From positions 1,061,319 to 1,125,318 of the forward strand of contig NZ_NTGB01000001.1 in NCBI RefSeq assembly GCF_003072505.1: a stretch of DNA of 64,000 bases. The letters are read 5' to 3'. Below the pieces are notes generated by a model. It saw nothing but the letters and a program-made list of their open reading frames with translations. It ran no database searches and had not been told where the DNA came from. Below are positions 1 to 9,651 of the stretch, in pieces. This stretch comes from Polynucleobacter rarus (GTDB taxonomy: Bacteria; Pseudomonadota; Gammaproteobacteria; Burkholderiales; Burkholderiaceae). The stretch's first letter is position 1, and each line of letters starts with the position of its first letter. The translations under genes and the position numbers were made by a program.

Positions 1-358
1 ATTGGATAGAGTGGGTTGCTTTGCCTATTCTCCAGTTGAAGGAGCAACGGCTAATCAGCTTGAAGGTGCCCTTGAACAAACGATCCGTGAAGATCGTCAG
101 CAACGCTTTATGGCAATTGCTGAGCGGGTTTCGGTTGATAAATTAGAGCAACGGATTGGACAAAAAACACGAGTGCTTGTGGATAGCCAAAACACCCAAG
201 GCGGTGTTGCAAGGTCTTACGCAGATGCTCCAGAGATTGATGGAGTAATTTTTGTCGCTCCAGCCCAAAAGATTTCTAAGAAATATCGTATGGGTGAGTT
301 TGTAAAGGTAAATATTTCAGATGTAAGTGGACATGATTTATTAGCGAATGTTTCTTAA
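1..358 (+). CDS. rimO: Ribosomal protein S12 methylthiotransferase RimO, C-terminal part (5' end outside window)
   Basis: These are the last ~118 residues of RimO, the radical-SAM enzyme that methylthiolates a conserved aspartate of ribosomal protein S12. The family signature around RVGCFAYSPVEGA is read in frame from base 2, followed by a helical stretch and a small beta-rich TRAM-like tail containing ADAPEIDG. The reading frame is already open at the window edge, so the TTG at position 2 is not a real start; the catalytic cluster motif lies upstream, outside the window. A thiolase gene follows 68 bases downstream with its own ribosome binding site. The identification is from remembered family sequence and is fairly secure. 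Confidence 0.88.
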   Translation, partial: LDRVGCFAYSPVEGATANQLEGALEQTIREDRQQRFMAIAERVSVDKLEQRIGQKTRVLVDSQNTQGGVARSYADAPEIDGVIFVAPAQKISKKYRMGEFVKVNISDVSGHDLLANVS

Positions 359-426
359 ATAGAAATGTCCGCAATACACTATTGATTTTGTATTTCAGTA
401 ATTAATATTTCTAACAAGGGGGATTT

Positions 427-1611
427 ATGAGCCAAGATGTTGTAGTGTTAAGTGCAGTGCGATCAGCAGTCGGATCTTTTAATGGATCTTTGAGTACTAT
501 TGAGCCAGCTGAACTCGGTGGCATGGTAATGAAGGAAGCCGTAATTCGGTCTAATGTTGATCCTTTACTCATCAATTATGTCACCGTTGGAAATTGTATT
601 CCAACGGAAAATCGCTATCCTTATGTAGCTAGAGTTGCCTCCATTCAGGCGGGTTTATCAATGCAATCGGTCGCAATGGCTGTAAACCGTTTGTGTAGTT
701 CTGGGCTGCAAGGCATTGTGACCTCTGCCCAGCAAATTATGCTTGGTGATTGTGATTATGCAATTGGTGGCGGTGTTGAAGTGATGTCTCGAGGTCTGTA
801 TGGATCTCCTGCGATGCGTTCTGGTGCTCGTATGGGGGATACAAAAATGATTGATTTAATGGTATCTGCTTTAACTGACCCGTTTGGAGTTGGTCATATG
901 GGTATCACTGCAGAAAACTTAGCTAAAAAATGGGGCATTACACGCGAAGAGCAAGATGCTTTTGCTGCAGATTCTCATCGTAAAGCTGCAGCAGCGCAAG
1001 CTGAGGGCCGTTTTAAATCTCAAATCGTACCGATTACCATCAAAACTCGTAAGGGGGACATCGTATTTGAGAGTGATGAAGGCGTAAAAGCTGAAACAAC
1101 TTTTGAATCATTATCAAAATTAAGACCTGTTTTCTTGAAAGAAAATGGCACGGTTACTGCTGGTAATGCTTCATCGATTAATGATGGCGCATCCTTTTTT
1201 GTTTTGGCATCTGCTGATGCTGCTGCAAAAGCAGGACAAAAGCCCTTAGCTAGAATTGTGTCTTACGCCGTTGCTGGTGTTCCTAATGATGTCATGGGTG
1301 AAGGTCCAATTCCGGCCTCTAAGCTCGCTTTAAGTCGTGCTGGATTAACAATTGATCAAATAGACGTGGTTGAATCTAATGAGGCCTTTGCTGTTCAGTC
1401 CTTAGCTGTTGCAAAAGGTTTAGGTTTAGATCTATCCAAGACGAATGTCAACGGCGGTGCTGTTGCTATTGGTCATCCAATTGGTGCTTCTGGCGCAGTA
1501 ATTGCTACTAAAGCAATCTATGAGCTTCACCGTTCAAATGGTCGTTATGCTTTAGCAACTATGTGTATTGGTGGTGGTCAAGGTATTGCAGTGATTTTCG
1601 AGCGTCTGTAA
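427..1611 (+). CDS. bktB: Acetyl-CoA acyltransferase (beta-ketothiolase, BktB-like)
   Basis: A 394-residue thiolase that condenses or cleaves acyl-CoA and acetyl-CoA. All catalytic residues are visible: Cys90 in NRLCSSGLQG, His350 in GHPIGASGA and Cys380 in CIGGGQG. The TMCIGGGQGI...IFER ending and the KLRPVF..NGTVTAGNAS segment resemble Cupriavidus BktB more than PhaA, so a broader-chain thiolase is likely, but substrate range cannot be read from sequence. A purine-rich ribosome binding site (AGGGGG) sits just before the ATG. No phaB or phaC lies beside it; the next gene, serB, converges on it. It could equally serve fatty-acid or amino-acid degradation. Confidence 0.93.
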   Translation: MSQDVVVLSAVRSAVGSFNGSLSTIEPAELGGMVMKEAVIRSNVDPLLINYVTVGNCIPTENRYPYVARVASIQAGLSMQSVAMAVNRLCSSGLQGIVTSAQQIMLGDCDYAIGGGVEVMSRGLYGSPAMRSGARMGDTKMIDLMVSALTDPFGVGHMGITAENLAKKWGITREEQDAFAADSHRKAAAAQAEGRFKSQIVPITIKTRKGDIVFESDEGVKAETTFESLSKLRPVFLKENGTVTAGNASSINDGASFFVLASADAAAKAGQKPLARIVSYAVAGVPNDVMGEGPIPASKLALSRAGLTIDQIDVVESNEAFAVQSLAVAKGLGLDLSKTNVNGGAVAIGHPIGASGAVIATKAIYELHRSNGRYALATMCIGGGQGIAVIFERL

Positions 1612-1624
1612 TAATTTTTAGAAA

Positions 1625-1647
1625 CTATTTTAGTAAATCTAAAATAG
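1625..1647 (-). terminator. Hairpin at the end of serB
   Basis: A perfect 9-bp stem (CTATTTTAG / CTAAAATAG) with a 5-base loop covers the serB stop codon and the preceding codons. On the minus strand it is followed by an AT-rich stretch beginning TTTC. The uridine tract is short, so this is a plausible but not ideal intrinsic terminator between convergent genes. Confidence 0.45.
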
Positions 1648-2476
1648 CATCAAGGCCGACGTGATCGAAAGCTCCGTCGGCTTTTTCTTTGACAATCGGC
1701 TTCGCTCGATAACCAATAGACAATCCAGCATAAGCCATCATTGGTAAATCATTAGAGCCATCTCCCATCACAATGACTTGGTCTGGTCGAATACCATGTT
1801 CTAGTGCCTGATTCGAAACGATCTGTGCCTTGGCTTGACCATCGACAATATGACCAATGACTTTACCAGTCAAGTAACCCATTTCAATCTCTAAAGTATT
1901 TGATTGAGCAAAATCCATATTTAAATGATTTTTTAATCGATTGGCAAAGTAAGTAAAACCACCTGATACCAATACAGTATGCCAACCCAAGCTTTTAACA
2001 CTCGTTAGCAGTTCAAAGGCGCCAGGATTTAAACGCAAACGATTTTGATAAACATCTTCTAAAACGCTTTCAGGGGTTCCTGCTAAAAGTGCCACCCGAT
2101 CTATTAAACTTTTGGAAAATTCTTTAATTTCGCCGCGCATGGCAGCCTCTGTAATCGCTGAAACTTGATCCATCTTGCCAACAGCGCGCGCAATTTCGTC
2201 AATACATTCAATATTAATTAAGGTGGAATCCATATCAAATGCAATCATTTTGACTTGTTGAAAATCAAAATGAGGCTTTGGAAAAATAAGGTCACAAGCG
2301 TGCAGGGCCGCATGATTGCGAAAATGCTCTTTATCCTGCGGGCTAAGATTTTTAGAAAGTTGAATCTCTATGGCCTTCAGCGAATACTCCTTACTTTCTA
2401 AGATAGGATATTTATCTGCAATTTCCTGCAAGAAAACTTTAGGAATTTGCATTTGATGGAGGATGATCATTTTCAT
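1625..2476 (-). CDS. serB: Phosphoserine phosphatase
   Basis: SerB performs the last step of serine synthesis, hydrolysing phosphoserine. The 283-residue protein has the HAD-family motifs in order: DMDST with nucleophile Asp81 and Asp83, Ser171 in LVSGG, Lys216, and GDGSND at 238-243 for Mg2+ binding. The first ~70 residues form a regulatory-type N-terminal extension, as usual in betaproteobacterial SerB. It lies 4 bases downstream of mfd on the same strand, so the two are probably cotranscribed, an arrangement found in related genomes. The stop codon lies in a terminator-like hairpin. Confidence 0.95.
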   Translation of the reverse strand: MKMIILHQMQIPKVFLQEIADKYPILESKEYSLKAIEIQLSKNLSPQDKEHFRNHAALHACDLIFPKPHFDFQQVKMIAFDMDSTLINIECIDEIARAVGKMDQVSAITEAAMRGEIKEFSKSLIDRVALLAGTPESVLEDVYQNRLRLNPGAFELLTSVKSLGWHTVLVSGGFTYFANRLKNHLNMDFAQSNTLEIEMGYLTGKVIGHIVDGQAKAQIVSNQALEHGIRPDQVIVMGDGSNDLPMMAYAGLSIGYRAKPIVKEKADGAFDHVGLDAILDLLK

Positions 2477-2480
2477 TTAT

Positions 2481-5400
2481 TTAACTTTTTAAGTAGGCGA
2501 TAAAGCGCTTAATCGCTTCAATCCGTTGATTGAGTTCAATAAAGCCTTGGGGATTTGAGGGGAGTATTTTTATACGATCTTTACCAAACAGTTGCACCTT
2601 TTTATCATTTTGAATTAACTTAATAATCTTTAAAGAATCAATGGGCGGGTTGGGAATAAATTGGACTTTTAGCATTTCTATGCTTGCCTCAATTTTACTA
2701 ATGCCTAAGGTTTCCATTTGTATCCGTAAGCGATGATTTTCGAGTAGCGTTATCGACTGATTTGGTAGGTCGCCAAAACGATCAATAATTTCCATTTTCA
2801 AATCTTCTACTTGCTCAATATCTTGGACACTGGATAGTCTTTTGTATAGTGAAAGTCGCTCGTGAACATCTGGACAATAATTATTTGGCAATAAGGCAGG
2901 GCACCCTAAATTAATATCTGTAATGGCATGCATCGGACTTAATAAGTCAGGCTCTTTGCCCTTTTTGAGTTCAGAAACTGCTTTATTTAACATTTCTGTG
3001 TAGAGTTGGAAGCCAATTTCATGAATATCACCAGACTGTTTATCTCCTAAGACTTCTCCAGCGCCTCGAATCTCTAAATCATGCATAGCAAGATAAAACC
3101 CTGAGCCTAATTCTTCCATCGATTGGATGGCATCTAGTCTCAATTTAGCTTGCTTGGATAGCGCTTCTGGGTCAGCAACTAATAGGTAGGCATAGGCTTG
3201 ATGATGAGATCTTCCAACCCGGCCTCGCAATTGATGTAATTGAGCTAAACCAAATCGATCTGCACGGTGCATGATGATGGTATTCGCTGTAGGTACATCG
3301 ATTCCTGTTTCAATAATGGTGGTGCAAAGAAGGACATTACAACGTTTCGCCACGAAATCATGCATTACTTGCTCTAAATCACGTTCGTGCATTTGCCCGT
3401 GGGCCACACCAATACGTGCCTCAGGAACCAATTCCTCGAGTGCAAAGCGACGATTTTGAATGGTTTCCACTTCATTATGTAAAAAATAAACCTGACCGCC
3501 GCGTTTAATTTCTCTTAGAATCGCTTCACGAATAACGCCATCACTTTCACGGCGGACAAATGTTTTGATAGCCAAACGCTTTTGCGGTGCCGTTGCAATG
3601 ACTGAGAGTTCTCGAAGACCCTCTAAAGCCATACCAAGTGTTCTTGGAATGGGCGTGGCAGTTAAGGTTAGGACGTCAACTTCTGCCCGGAGTTCTTTAA
3701 AAGCATCCTTTTGCCTAACTCCGAAACGATGTTCCTCATCAATAATGACTAAGCCTAAGCGGTTAAATTTAATATCTGGAGATAGGAGTTTATGCGTCCC
3801 AATAATAATATCTGCGTCACCACTTTCCAAAGCCTTCAAAGCACTAGAGATTTCTTTACCTGACTTAAATCTTGAAACTTCAACGATTTTTACTGGCCAA
3901 TCTGCAAATCGATCTTTCCAAGTAGTTGCATGTTGTTCTGATAAAAGAGTGGTAGGTGCTAGAACTGCTACTTGCTTACCTCCCATGACTGCCACAAAGC
4001 TAGCTCTCAGAGCAACTTCCGTTTTACCAAAGCCAACATCCCCACAAATCAATCGATCCATAGGTTTACCACTTGTCATATCTTCAATTACAGAAGTGAT
4101 AGCGGACATTTGGTCAGGCGTTTCATCGAAGCCAAAACTTTCTGCAAAGGCCTCATAGTCATGACTAGAATATTCAAAGGCATGTCCTTTACGAAGTGCA
4201 CGTTTAGCATAAATATTAAGAAGTTCTGCTGCGGTATCACGAATTTGTTCGGCTGCTTTGCGTTTTGCTTTTTCCCATTGCCCAGAACCTAAGTTATGCA
4301 GCGGAGCTGATTCTGGATCTGATCCAGCATACCTAGAAATCAAGTGCAACTGTTGGACTGGTACGTATAAACTAGCACTATTGGCATACTCTAGAAATAA
4401 AAACTCATCTTCAATGCCGTCTAGCTCCAGCATGATGAGCCCCTTATAACGACCAATGCCATGCTCAGAGTGCACGACTGGATCACCAACTTGAAGTTCC
4501 GCCAGATCTCTGACCATCCCCTCAATATTAGTTACTTGGTCTTTTTTACCTAATTTCCTGGCTTTTCTTTGATCTGCGGAACTTGAAAAAATTTCCGACT
4601 CTGTCAGGAAGTAAATCTGGCCTAGTTTTGAATAAAAGCCATCATTTAAAGCAGCAACGACCATCCCAAGTTGTGCATCACCCTTCAAAAAATCTTGAAT
4701 AGACTGAGGATAAGAAAAGTGAATTTTGGCATGGCTGCCTAAAAATTCAGCATCCTCTAATAACTGTTTGATCGACTCTCTTCTGCCAGCGCTATCAGCG
4801 CAGATTAGAACTTTTTCCTTGGTGGTTTCCAAAAAATTTCTCAGTAAAGCAACCGGATCTTTTTCTTTACGAACAACGGAAACATTGGGAGGAGGTAAGA
4901 AAATAGAATCTATGATGACTTGTTTTTTTTGTTCTAGAGCAACTTTTGCAAATGGTTTTAAGAGACTAAAAAAAGTATCTTCCTTTAGATACAACTCCTC
5001 GGGAAGAAGAAGAGGGTGCTCTGTGTCATGGGAAAGAAATTGATAGCGCTCTTTAACGCTTTTCCAAAATTCATTAATTGATTCTTGCAAGTTGCCATGT
5101 GTCCAAATCCATGCTGGCTGATTGGAAACGGGTAAGTAATCAAAAATAGTTGCAAGTGCATCAAAAAATAACGGGAGATAAGCCTCAATACCAGCACCAG
5201 GAATGCCTAAGCCAACATCCTTATAAAGAGGGCATTTGGCGGGGTTTCCCTCGAAAACTTCGCGCCATTTTCCTCTGAAATCTTTTCTAGCATTTTCAGT
5301 AAAAGGAAACTCATGACCCGGCAATAATTTAATTTCCTTAACAGGGTAGAGGCTACGCTGGGTATCCGGGTCGAAAACTTTAATTTGATCAATTTCATCA

Positions 5401-6017
5401 CCAAATAAGTCAATTCGAAAGGGCAGTGGTTCACCCATGGGAAAAAGGTCAATCAGGCCTCCACGGATACTATATTCTCCAGGCCGCACAACGGCTGAGA
5501 CAGGATCATATCCCCCTTGTTGCAATTGGTGATGAAGGGATTGTTCATTGATCACTTCGCCTTGTTTAAAGAAAAAAGTGTTCGCCGCTAAAAATTGCGG
5601 TGGTGAAATCTTTTGAATTGCAGCTGAAAGAGGCACAATAACGATATTTAATTGGCCTAAACTTAGTTCGTGAAGTGTTTTTAAGCGTTCAGAAATGAGA
5701 TCATGATGAGGTGAAAATTGATCATAGGGCAAAATTTCCCAGTCTGGCAAAACACTAACTCGAAGTGAAGCATCAAACTGAGGTATTTCTAGGGCAAGTC
5801 GTTGAGCTGATGCTGAATCACTACAAATAATCATCATTACTGAAAATGCATTTTCGTAATGTTTAGCTTGCTGAGCAATAATTCCTGCATCTGCAGAACC
5901 AACAATATCAGTCCAAGTAAATTTATTCCCTATTTTTGGCTCAGGAAAGGTATCAACAAGTGCGCTGATTGGTTGCAGAGAATCGAGGGCTTTAGAATTT
6001 TTTGGCATTTGCAACAT
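2481..6017 (-). CDS. mfd: Transcription-repair coupling factor Mfd
   Basis: Mfd removes RNA polymerase stalled at DNA lesions and recruits UvrA. The 1178-residue length fits the family. In order there are a UvrB-like N-terminal part, the RNA-polymerase interaction domain (GDPVVHSEHGIG region, about residue 505 on), and a RecG-like motor with Walker A GDVGFGKT at 659-666 and the DEEH box at 760-763, then GRVGRS motif VI and a C-terminal autoinhibitory domain. The start used is ATG with a second in-frame ATG three codons later; no strong Shine-Dalgarno precedes either. It diverges from ispDF across about 56 bases. Confidence 0.97.
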   Translation of the reverse strand: MLQMPKNSKALDSLQPISALVDTFPEPKIGNKFTWTDIVGSADAGIIAQQAKHYENAFSVMMIICSDSASAQRLALEIPQFDASLRVSVLPDWEILPYDQFSPHHDLISERLKTLHELSLGQLNIVIVPLSAAIQKISPPQFLAANTFFFKQGEVINEQSLHHQLQQGGYDPVSAVVRPGEYSIRGGLIDLFPMGEPLPFRIDLFGDEIDQIKVFDPDTQRSLYPVKEIKLLPGHEFPFTENARKDFRGKWREVFEGNPAKCPLYKDVGLGIPGAGIEAYLPLFFDALATIFDYLPVSNQPAWIWTHGNLQESINEFWKSVKERYQFLSHDTEHPLLLPEELYLKEDTFFSLLKPFAKVALEQKKQVIIDSIFLPPPNVSVVRKEKDPVALLRNFLETTKEKVLICADSAGRRESIKQLLEDAEFLGSHAKIHFSYPQSIQDFLKGDAQLGMVVAALNDGFYSKLGQIYFLTESEIFSSSADQRKARKLGKKDQVTNIEGMVRDLAELQVGDPVVHSEHGIGRYKGLIMLELDGIEDEFLFLEYANSASLYVPVQQLHLISRYAGSDPESAPLHNLGSGQWEKAKRKAAEQIRDTAAELLNIYAKRALRKGHAFEYSSHDYEAFAESFGFDETPDQMSAITSVIEDMTSGKPMDRLICGDVGFGKTEVALRASFVAVMGGKQVAVLAPTTLLSEQHATTWKDRFADWPVKIVEVSRFKSGKEISSALKALESGDADIIIGTHKLLSPDIKFNRLGLVIIDEEHRFGVRQKDAFKELRAEVDVLTLTATPIPRTLGMALEGLRELSVIATAPQKRLAIKTFVRRESDGVIREAILREIKRGGQVYFLHNEVETIQNRRFALEELVPEARIGVAHGQMHERDLEQVMHDFVAKRCNVLLCTTIIETGIDVPTANTIIMHRADRFGLAQLHQLRGRVGRSHHQAYAYLLVADPEALSKQAKLRLDAIQSMEELGSGFYLAMHDLEIRGAGEVLGDKQSGDIHEIGFQLYTEMLNKAVSELKKGKEPDLLSPMHAITDINLGCPALLPNNYCPDVHERLSLYKRLSSVQDIEQVEDLKMEIIDRFGDLPNQSITLLENHRLRIQMETLGISKIEASIEMLKVQFIPNPPIDSLKIIKLIQNDKKVQLFGKDRIKILPSNPQGFIELNQRIEAIKRFIAYLKS

Positions 6018-6020
6018 TAT

Positions 6021-6077
6021 AAGGAGGAGACTTGCTTTAAGATGAATGCAATGATAATTATTTTTTTCAATTTATGA
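6021..6077 (+). promoter_or_regulatory. Shine-Dalgarno plus 11-codon leader ORF coupled to ispDF
   Basis: A strong AAGGAGGA sequence (6021-6028) precedes an ATG at 6042 that opens an 11-codon frame ending in TGA at 6075-6077. Its stop overlaps the ispDF start (ATGA at 6074-6077). The ispDF ATG itself has no good ribosome binding site, so initiation might be coupled to the leader. The spacing of about 13 bases between the core and the leader ATG is longer than ideal. This is inference from layout only. Confidence 0.3.
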
Positions 6078-7276
6078 GTTCAAATTTTCACGTTTTAATA
6101 CCTTGCGCAGGAACAGGAACCAGAATTGGTGGAGATATACCTAAACAATTTCAAAAACTGCATCATCAAGAGATTGTCTTATATAGTCTCAATATTTTTT
6201 TAAACATGCCTGAGATTAAAACGGTATGGGTTGGGTTGTCTGAATCAATTTTCCAAAATCAAGAGTTGAGAAGTGTCTTTCCGAAGCACCCAAAGTTAAG
6301 ACTTTGTGTAACCGGTGGTGAAACTAGGGCGCTGACGGTTTTAAATACTTTAGATTATTTGTTGTCACAAAACACAGATGCTGTTTTTGCAAATGATTGG
6401 GTCTTAGTGCATGACGCTGCAAGACCCGGTATTCAAGCCAAGTTCGTCAAACAATTAATTGATGTGGTCAGTCAATCAAAGCAGGCAGGGGGGATTTTGG
6501 CACTTCCTATTGCCGATACTGTGAAAAAATCATCTTCTGATACTAGTTTAAATCGATCTGAGTCCACAATTGATCGCACGGGTTTGTGGGTAGCACAAAC
6601 TCCACAAATGTTTAAAATCAATGATTTAAGAAAATCTATTTATACATCACTTGAACAGTCATTAGATGTAACAGATGAAGCAAGCGCGATGGAGAATTGT
6701 GGTCACTCGGTATTGCTGATTGAAGGTGATTTTCAAAATTTTAAGGTGACTTACCCAAAGGATTTAATGAATATGGAGCGATTATTGAACAAAAGTCTTT
6801 TCAAAATTGGCCAGGGATATGATGTTCACCGTTTAGTTGATGGTCGACCTTTGATTTTAGGTGGGATAACAGTACCTTATGAAAAAGGTTTATTAGGACA
6901 TTCCGATGCGGATGCTTTACTACACGCTATCATCGACGCATTATTGGGTGCTGCAGGACTTGGCGATATAGGTCAGCATTTTCCTGATACAGATCCCGCT
7001 TTTCAGGGAGCAGATAGTGGAGTACTTTTACAACATGCATATGCAAAAGTTTTAGAGACTGGCTATGAATTAGTCAATTTGGATGCCACTATTATCTGCC
7101 AGAAACCCAAATTAATGCCTTATTTAAGTGCTATGAAAGATCGAATTGCGAGTCTGATTAAAGTGAATGCAGAACAAATTAACTTAAAGGCTAAAACGAA
7201 CGAGGGCCTGGGGTATTTAGGAGAATATCTGGCGATTGAAACGCAAACAACTGTTTTAATTGCAAAAATTTCTTGA
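6074..7276 (+). CDS. ispDF: Bifunctional IspD/IspF (MEP cytidylyltransferase / MECDP synthase)
   Basis: One 400-residue frame joins two non-consecutive enzymes of the MEP isoprenoid pathway. Residues 1 to about 238 are IspD, with the CTP-binding [16 protein letters not shown] motif near the start and LVHDAARP. From about 242 to 400 is IspF, with metal ligands Asp250, His252 and His284 and GHSDAD at 275-280. The linker is only a few residues, and the reading frame across 6775-6830 is continuous with no stop. Separate ispD and ispF genes are usual in betaproteobacteria; fused forms are known in alpha- and epsilonproteobacteria. Both halves look complete and active. Confidence 0.95.
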   Translation: MSSNFHVLIPCAGTGTRIGGDIPKQFQKLHHQEIVLYSLNIFLNMPEIKTVWVGLSESIFQNQELRSVFPKHPKLRLCVTGGETRALTVLNTLDYLLSQNTDAVFANDWVLVHDAARPGIQAKFVKQLIDVVSQSKQAGGILALPIADTVKKSSSDTSLNRSESTIDRTGLWVAQTPQMFKINDLRKSIYTSLEQSLDVTDEASAMENCGHSVLLIEGDFQNFKVTYPKDLMNMERLLNKSLFKIGQGYDVHRLVDGRPLILGGITVPYEKGLLGHSDADALLHAIIDALLGAAGLGDIGQHFPDTDPAFQGADSGVLLQHAYAKVLETGYELVNLDATIICQKPKLMPYLSAMKDRIASLIKVNAEQINLKAKTNEGLGYLGEYLAIETQTTVLIAKIS

Positions 7277-7399
7277 GGGCTATCAGTCGATGGGGTATTT
7301 AAGCCAGCTAAATAGCTTTGTTATAAGTGCTTCCATAACAATTCACAGCTCAAAGGATGGTTTGAGTTAAAATATTGGATTACCTAATTGAAATAAGAT
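7277..7399. other. Intergenic leader before tRNA-Leu
   Basis: The 345-base gap between ispDF and tig contains the tRNA-Leu gene and otherwise no coding potential that I can support. A TTGAGT hexamer lies 34 bases upstream of the tRNA, but I could not pair it with a convincing -10 box, so no promoter is called. Confidence 0.4.
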
Positions 7400-7486
7400 G
7401 CGAGGATGGCGAAATTGGTAGACGCACCAGGTTTAGGTCCTGACGCCGTAAATGGTGTGGGGGTTCGAGTCCCCCTCCTCGCACCA
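7400..7486 (+). tRNA. tRNA-Leu (anticodon UAG)
   Basis: An 87-base cloverleaf with a 7-bp acceptor stem (GCGAGGA / TCCTCGC), encoded CCA end, the long variable arm expected of a class II leucine tRNA, and a T arm with GTTCGAGTC. The anticodon loop TTTAGGT places UAG at 7434-7436, reading CUN codons. The outermost anticodon-stem pair appears to be C-A rather than C-G. Its place upstream of tig is common in Burkholderiales. Confidence 0.95.
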
Positions 7487-7621
7487 AATTCTAACTGAAA
7501 CACTAGTTGAATTGCTTTACACGAGTATCAGTATTTAGCAATACGAAGGTATTGTTTAGTGAGGAAGTTAAACAGTTTTGTTTAAGTTCCTTTTTTTTAG
7601 CTATTTTTATTAATTTTTACT

Positions 7622-8959
7622 ATGTCCCTAACTATTGAAAATCTTGGCGCCCTTGAGCGCAAAATCACTTTACAGTTTTCCAAAGCAGATCTTTTGCCAA
7701 AACGTGAGGCTAAATTAAGGCAGCTCGGTAAAAATATGAAAATGGCTGGGTTTAGACCAGGCAAAGTGCCGACTAAAATGATCGAACAACAATACGGTAT
7801 GCAAGTCGATTTCGAACTATCGTTTGATTATGCTTCCGAGAAGTTTTTTGAATTTGCTAAAACTGAAAAAATTGAGTTAGTTGGTCAACCAAGACTAGAG
7901 CCAAAGAGTGAGATCTCTGCTGCCGATATCGAATTTGACGCCTTTTTTGAAGTATTTCCAGAAGTAGTAATTGGTGATATTACAAGCGCAGAAATTACAA
8001 ATTACACCACTGAAGTGACTGAAGCTGAAATTGACAAAACAATTAATATGTTGCTTAAGCAGCGTGTCCACTATCATCCACGCGGAGAAGCTGGTGAGCA
8101 TGGCGATGGTGGAAGTGATCAAAGTGCACAAAGCGGAGATCAAGTTATCGTTGATTTCGTTGGAAAAATTGATGGTGTTGAATTTGCTGGTGGTAAGGCT
8201 GATGATTTCACTTTTGTACTTGGCCAAGGCCAGATGTTGCCTGAGTTTGAAACAGCTTCACTGGGTTTAAAAGTCGGTGAAGAAAAAGTATTTCCTTTGA
8301 GTTTTCCAGCTGATTACCACGGCAAAGAAGTTGCCGGTAAAACAGCTGAATTTACTATCACAATGAAAAAAGTTGAGTGGCCCCATTTACCAACTCTAGA
8401 CGATGATTTTGCTTTGAGTCTAGGAGTTACTGAAGGTGGTATCGCTAAAGTTCGTGAAGAAATTAGCCAAAATTTAACAAGAGAGATTACTCGTCGTCAA
8501 CAATCTCTCTTAAAAAATCAATCAATGGATGTGATGTCAAATGCCTGCCAGTTTGATTTGCCAAAGTTTTTAGTTTCTCAAGAAGAAGAGCGTTTAATCG
8601 AGCAAGCTAGAAAAGATCTCGAGCAGCGTGGTGTTCCAAACGCTAAAAACGCACCAATCCCAGAAGGGATGTTTACTCCACAAGCACAACAACGTGTAAA
8701 ACTAGGTTTGATTCTTAATAAATTAGTTAAAGAATTTGATTTAAAGGCAACGCCGGAACAAATCAAATCTGAAATTGAAGAACAAGCAGCGAGTTACGAA
8801 GATCCACAGGAAGTAATGCGTTGGTACTATAGCGATCCAAGTCGTTTAGCTGATATTGAATCTTTGGTTCTAGAAAACAATGTTGTGAAATATGTCATGG
8901 ATAAAGTAAAAGTGAACGACAAACAAGTTACTTTTGAAGAGCTCAGTCAATTGAAGTAA
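7622..8959 (+). CDS. tig: Trigger factor
   Basis: Ribosome-bound chaperone with prolyl isomerase activity that meets nascent chains at the exit tunnel. The 445-residue protein has the N-terminal ribosome-binding domain with the signature GFRPGKVP at about residues 43-50, a central FKBP-type domain (GDQVIVDFVGKIDG onward, about 160-245) and a helical C-terminal domain. A polar, Gly/His-rich insert sits just before the FKBP domain. It heads the tig-clpP-clpX-lon cluster; the 52-base gap to clpP suggests cotranscription at least in part. The ATG has no evident Shine-Dalgarno. Confidence 0.97.
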   Translation: MSLTIENLGALERKITLQFSKADLLPKREAKLRQLGKNMKMAGFRPGKVPTKMIEQQYGMQVDFELSFDYASEKFFEFAKTEKIELVGQPRLEPKSEISAADIEFDAFFEVFPEVVIGDITSAEITNYTTEVTEAEIDKTINMLLKQRVHYHPRGEAGEHGDGGSDQSAQSGDQVIVDFVGKIDGVEFAGGKADDFTFVLGQGQMLPEFETASLGLKVGEEKVFPLSFPADYHGKEVAGKTAEFTITMKKVEWPHLPTLDDDFALSLGVTEGGIAKVREEISQNLTREITRRQQSLLKNQSMDVMSNACQFDLPKFLVSQEEERLIEQARKDLEQRGVPNAKNAPIPEGMFTPQAQQRVKLGLILNKLVKEFDLKATPEQIKSEIEEQAASYEDPQEVMRWYYSDPSRLADIESLVLENNVVKYVMDKVKVNDKQVTFEELSQLK

Positions 8960-9011
8960 TTAATAGTGCTAAAGTTACTACTATTACAATATTATTTACT
9001 CGGAAATTAAC

Positions 9012-9638
9012 ATGACTTCAAATAACTATCAAGATTTTTACCAATCACCTCAGGCATTAGGCCTTGTGCCAATGGTTATTGAGACGTCAGGTAGGGGTGA
9101 GCGCGCTTATGACATTTACTCTCGCTTATTGCGTGAAAGAGTGATTTTTTTGGTAGGCGAAGTAAATGATCAAACTGCCAATTTGGTGATCGCTCAGATG
9201 CTCTTTTTGGAAAGTGAAAATCCTGAGAAAGATATTTCACTTTATATTAATTCTCCAGGTGGGTCAGTCTCTGCAGGTTTAGCAATTTTTGACACCATGA
9301 ATTTCATTAAGCCTGAAGTTAGTACTTTGTGTATGGGAATGGCAGCAAGTATGGGCGCTTTTTTACTTTGTGCTGGAACTAAAGAAAAACGTTTCGCGCT
9401 ACCAAACTCTAGGGTGATGATTCATCAACCTTTGGGCGGTGCAAGAGGGCAGGCTTCCGACATCGAAATTCAAGCACGAGAAATTTTATATCTTCGCGAG
9501 CAACTGAATGGAATTCTTGCCAACAGAACGGGCCAAACCATTGAAACTATTGCTAAAGATACGGATAGAGATAATTTTATGTCTGCTGAACAAGCAAAAG
9601 AATATGGTTTGATTGACAAAGTTATTACTTCTAGGTAA
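9012..9638 (+). CDS. clpP: ATP-dependent Clp protease proteolytic subunit
   Basis: ClpP forms the two-ring serine protease chamber fed by ClpX or ClpA. The 208-residue protein has the complete triad: Ser113 in GMAASMGAF, His138 in MIHQP and Asp187 in DRDNFMS. The first ~17 residues would be the self-cleaved propeptide. clpX begins 13 bases downstream, the classic clpP-clpX order, which supports coordinated expression of protease and unfoldase. Confidence 0.98.
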   Translation: MTSNNYQDFYQSPQALGLVPMVIETSGRGERAYDIYSRLLRERVIFLVGEVNDQTANLVIAQMLFLESENPEKDISLYINSPGGSVSAGLAIFDTMNFIKPEVSTLCMGMAASMGAFLLCAGTKEKRFALPNSRVMIHQPLGGARGQASDIEIQAREILYLREQLNGILANRTGQTIETIAKDTDRDNFMSAEQAKEYGLIDKVITSR

Positions 9639-9651
9639 TTGATACGATTCA

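Noticed and set aside
3565..4158. Long plus-strand open frame opposite mfd
   Set aside because: It lies fully antisense to the motor domain of mfd, shows no recognisable motif and has no ribosome binding site; shadow of a conserved gene.
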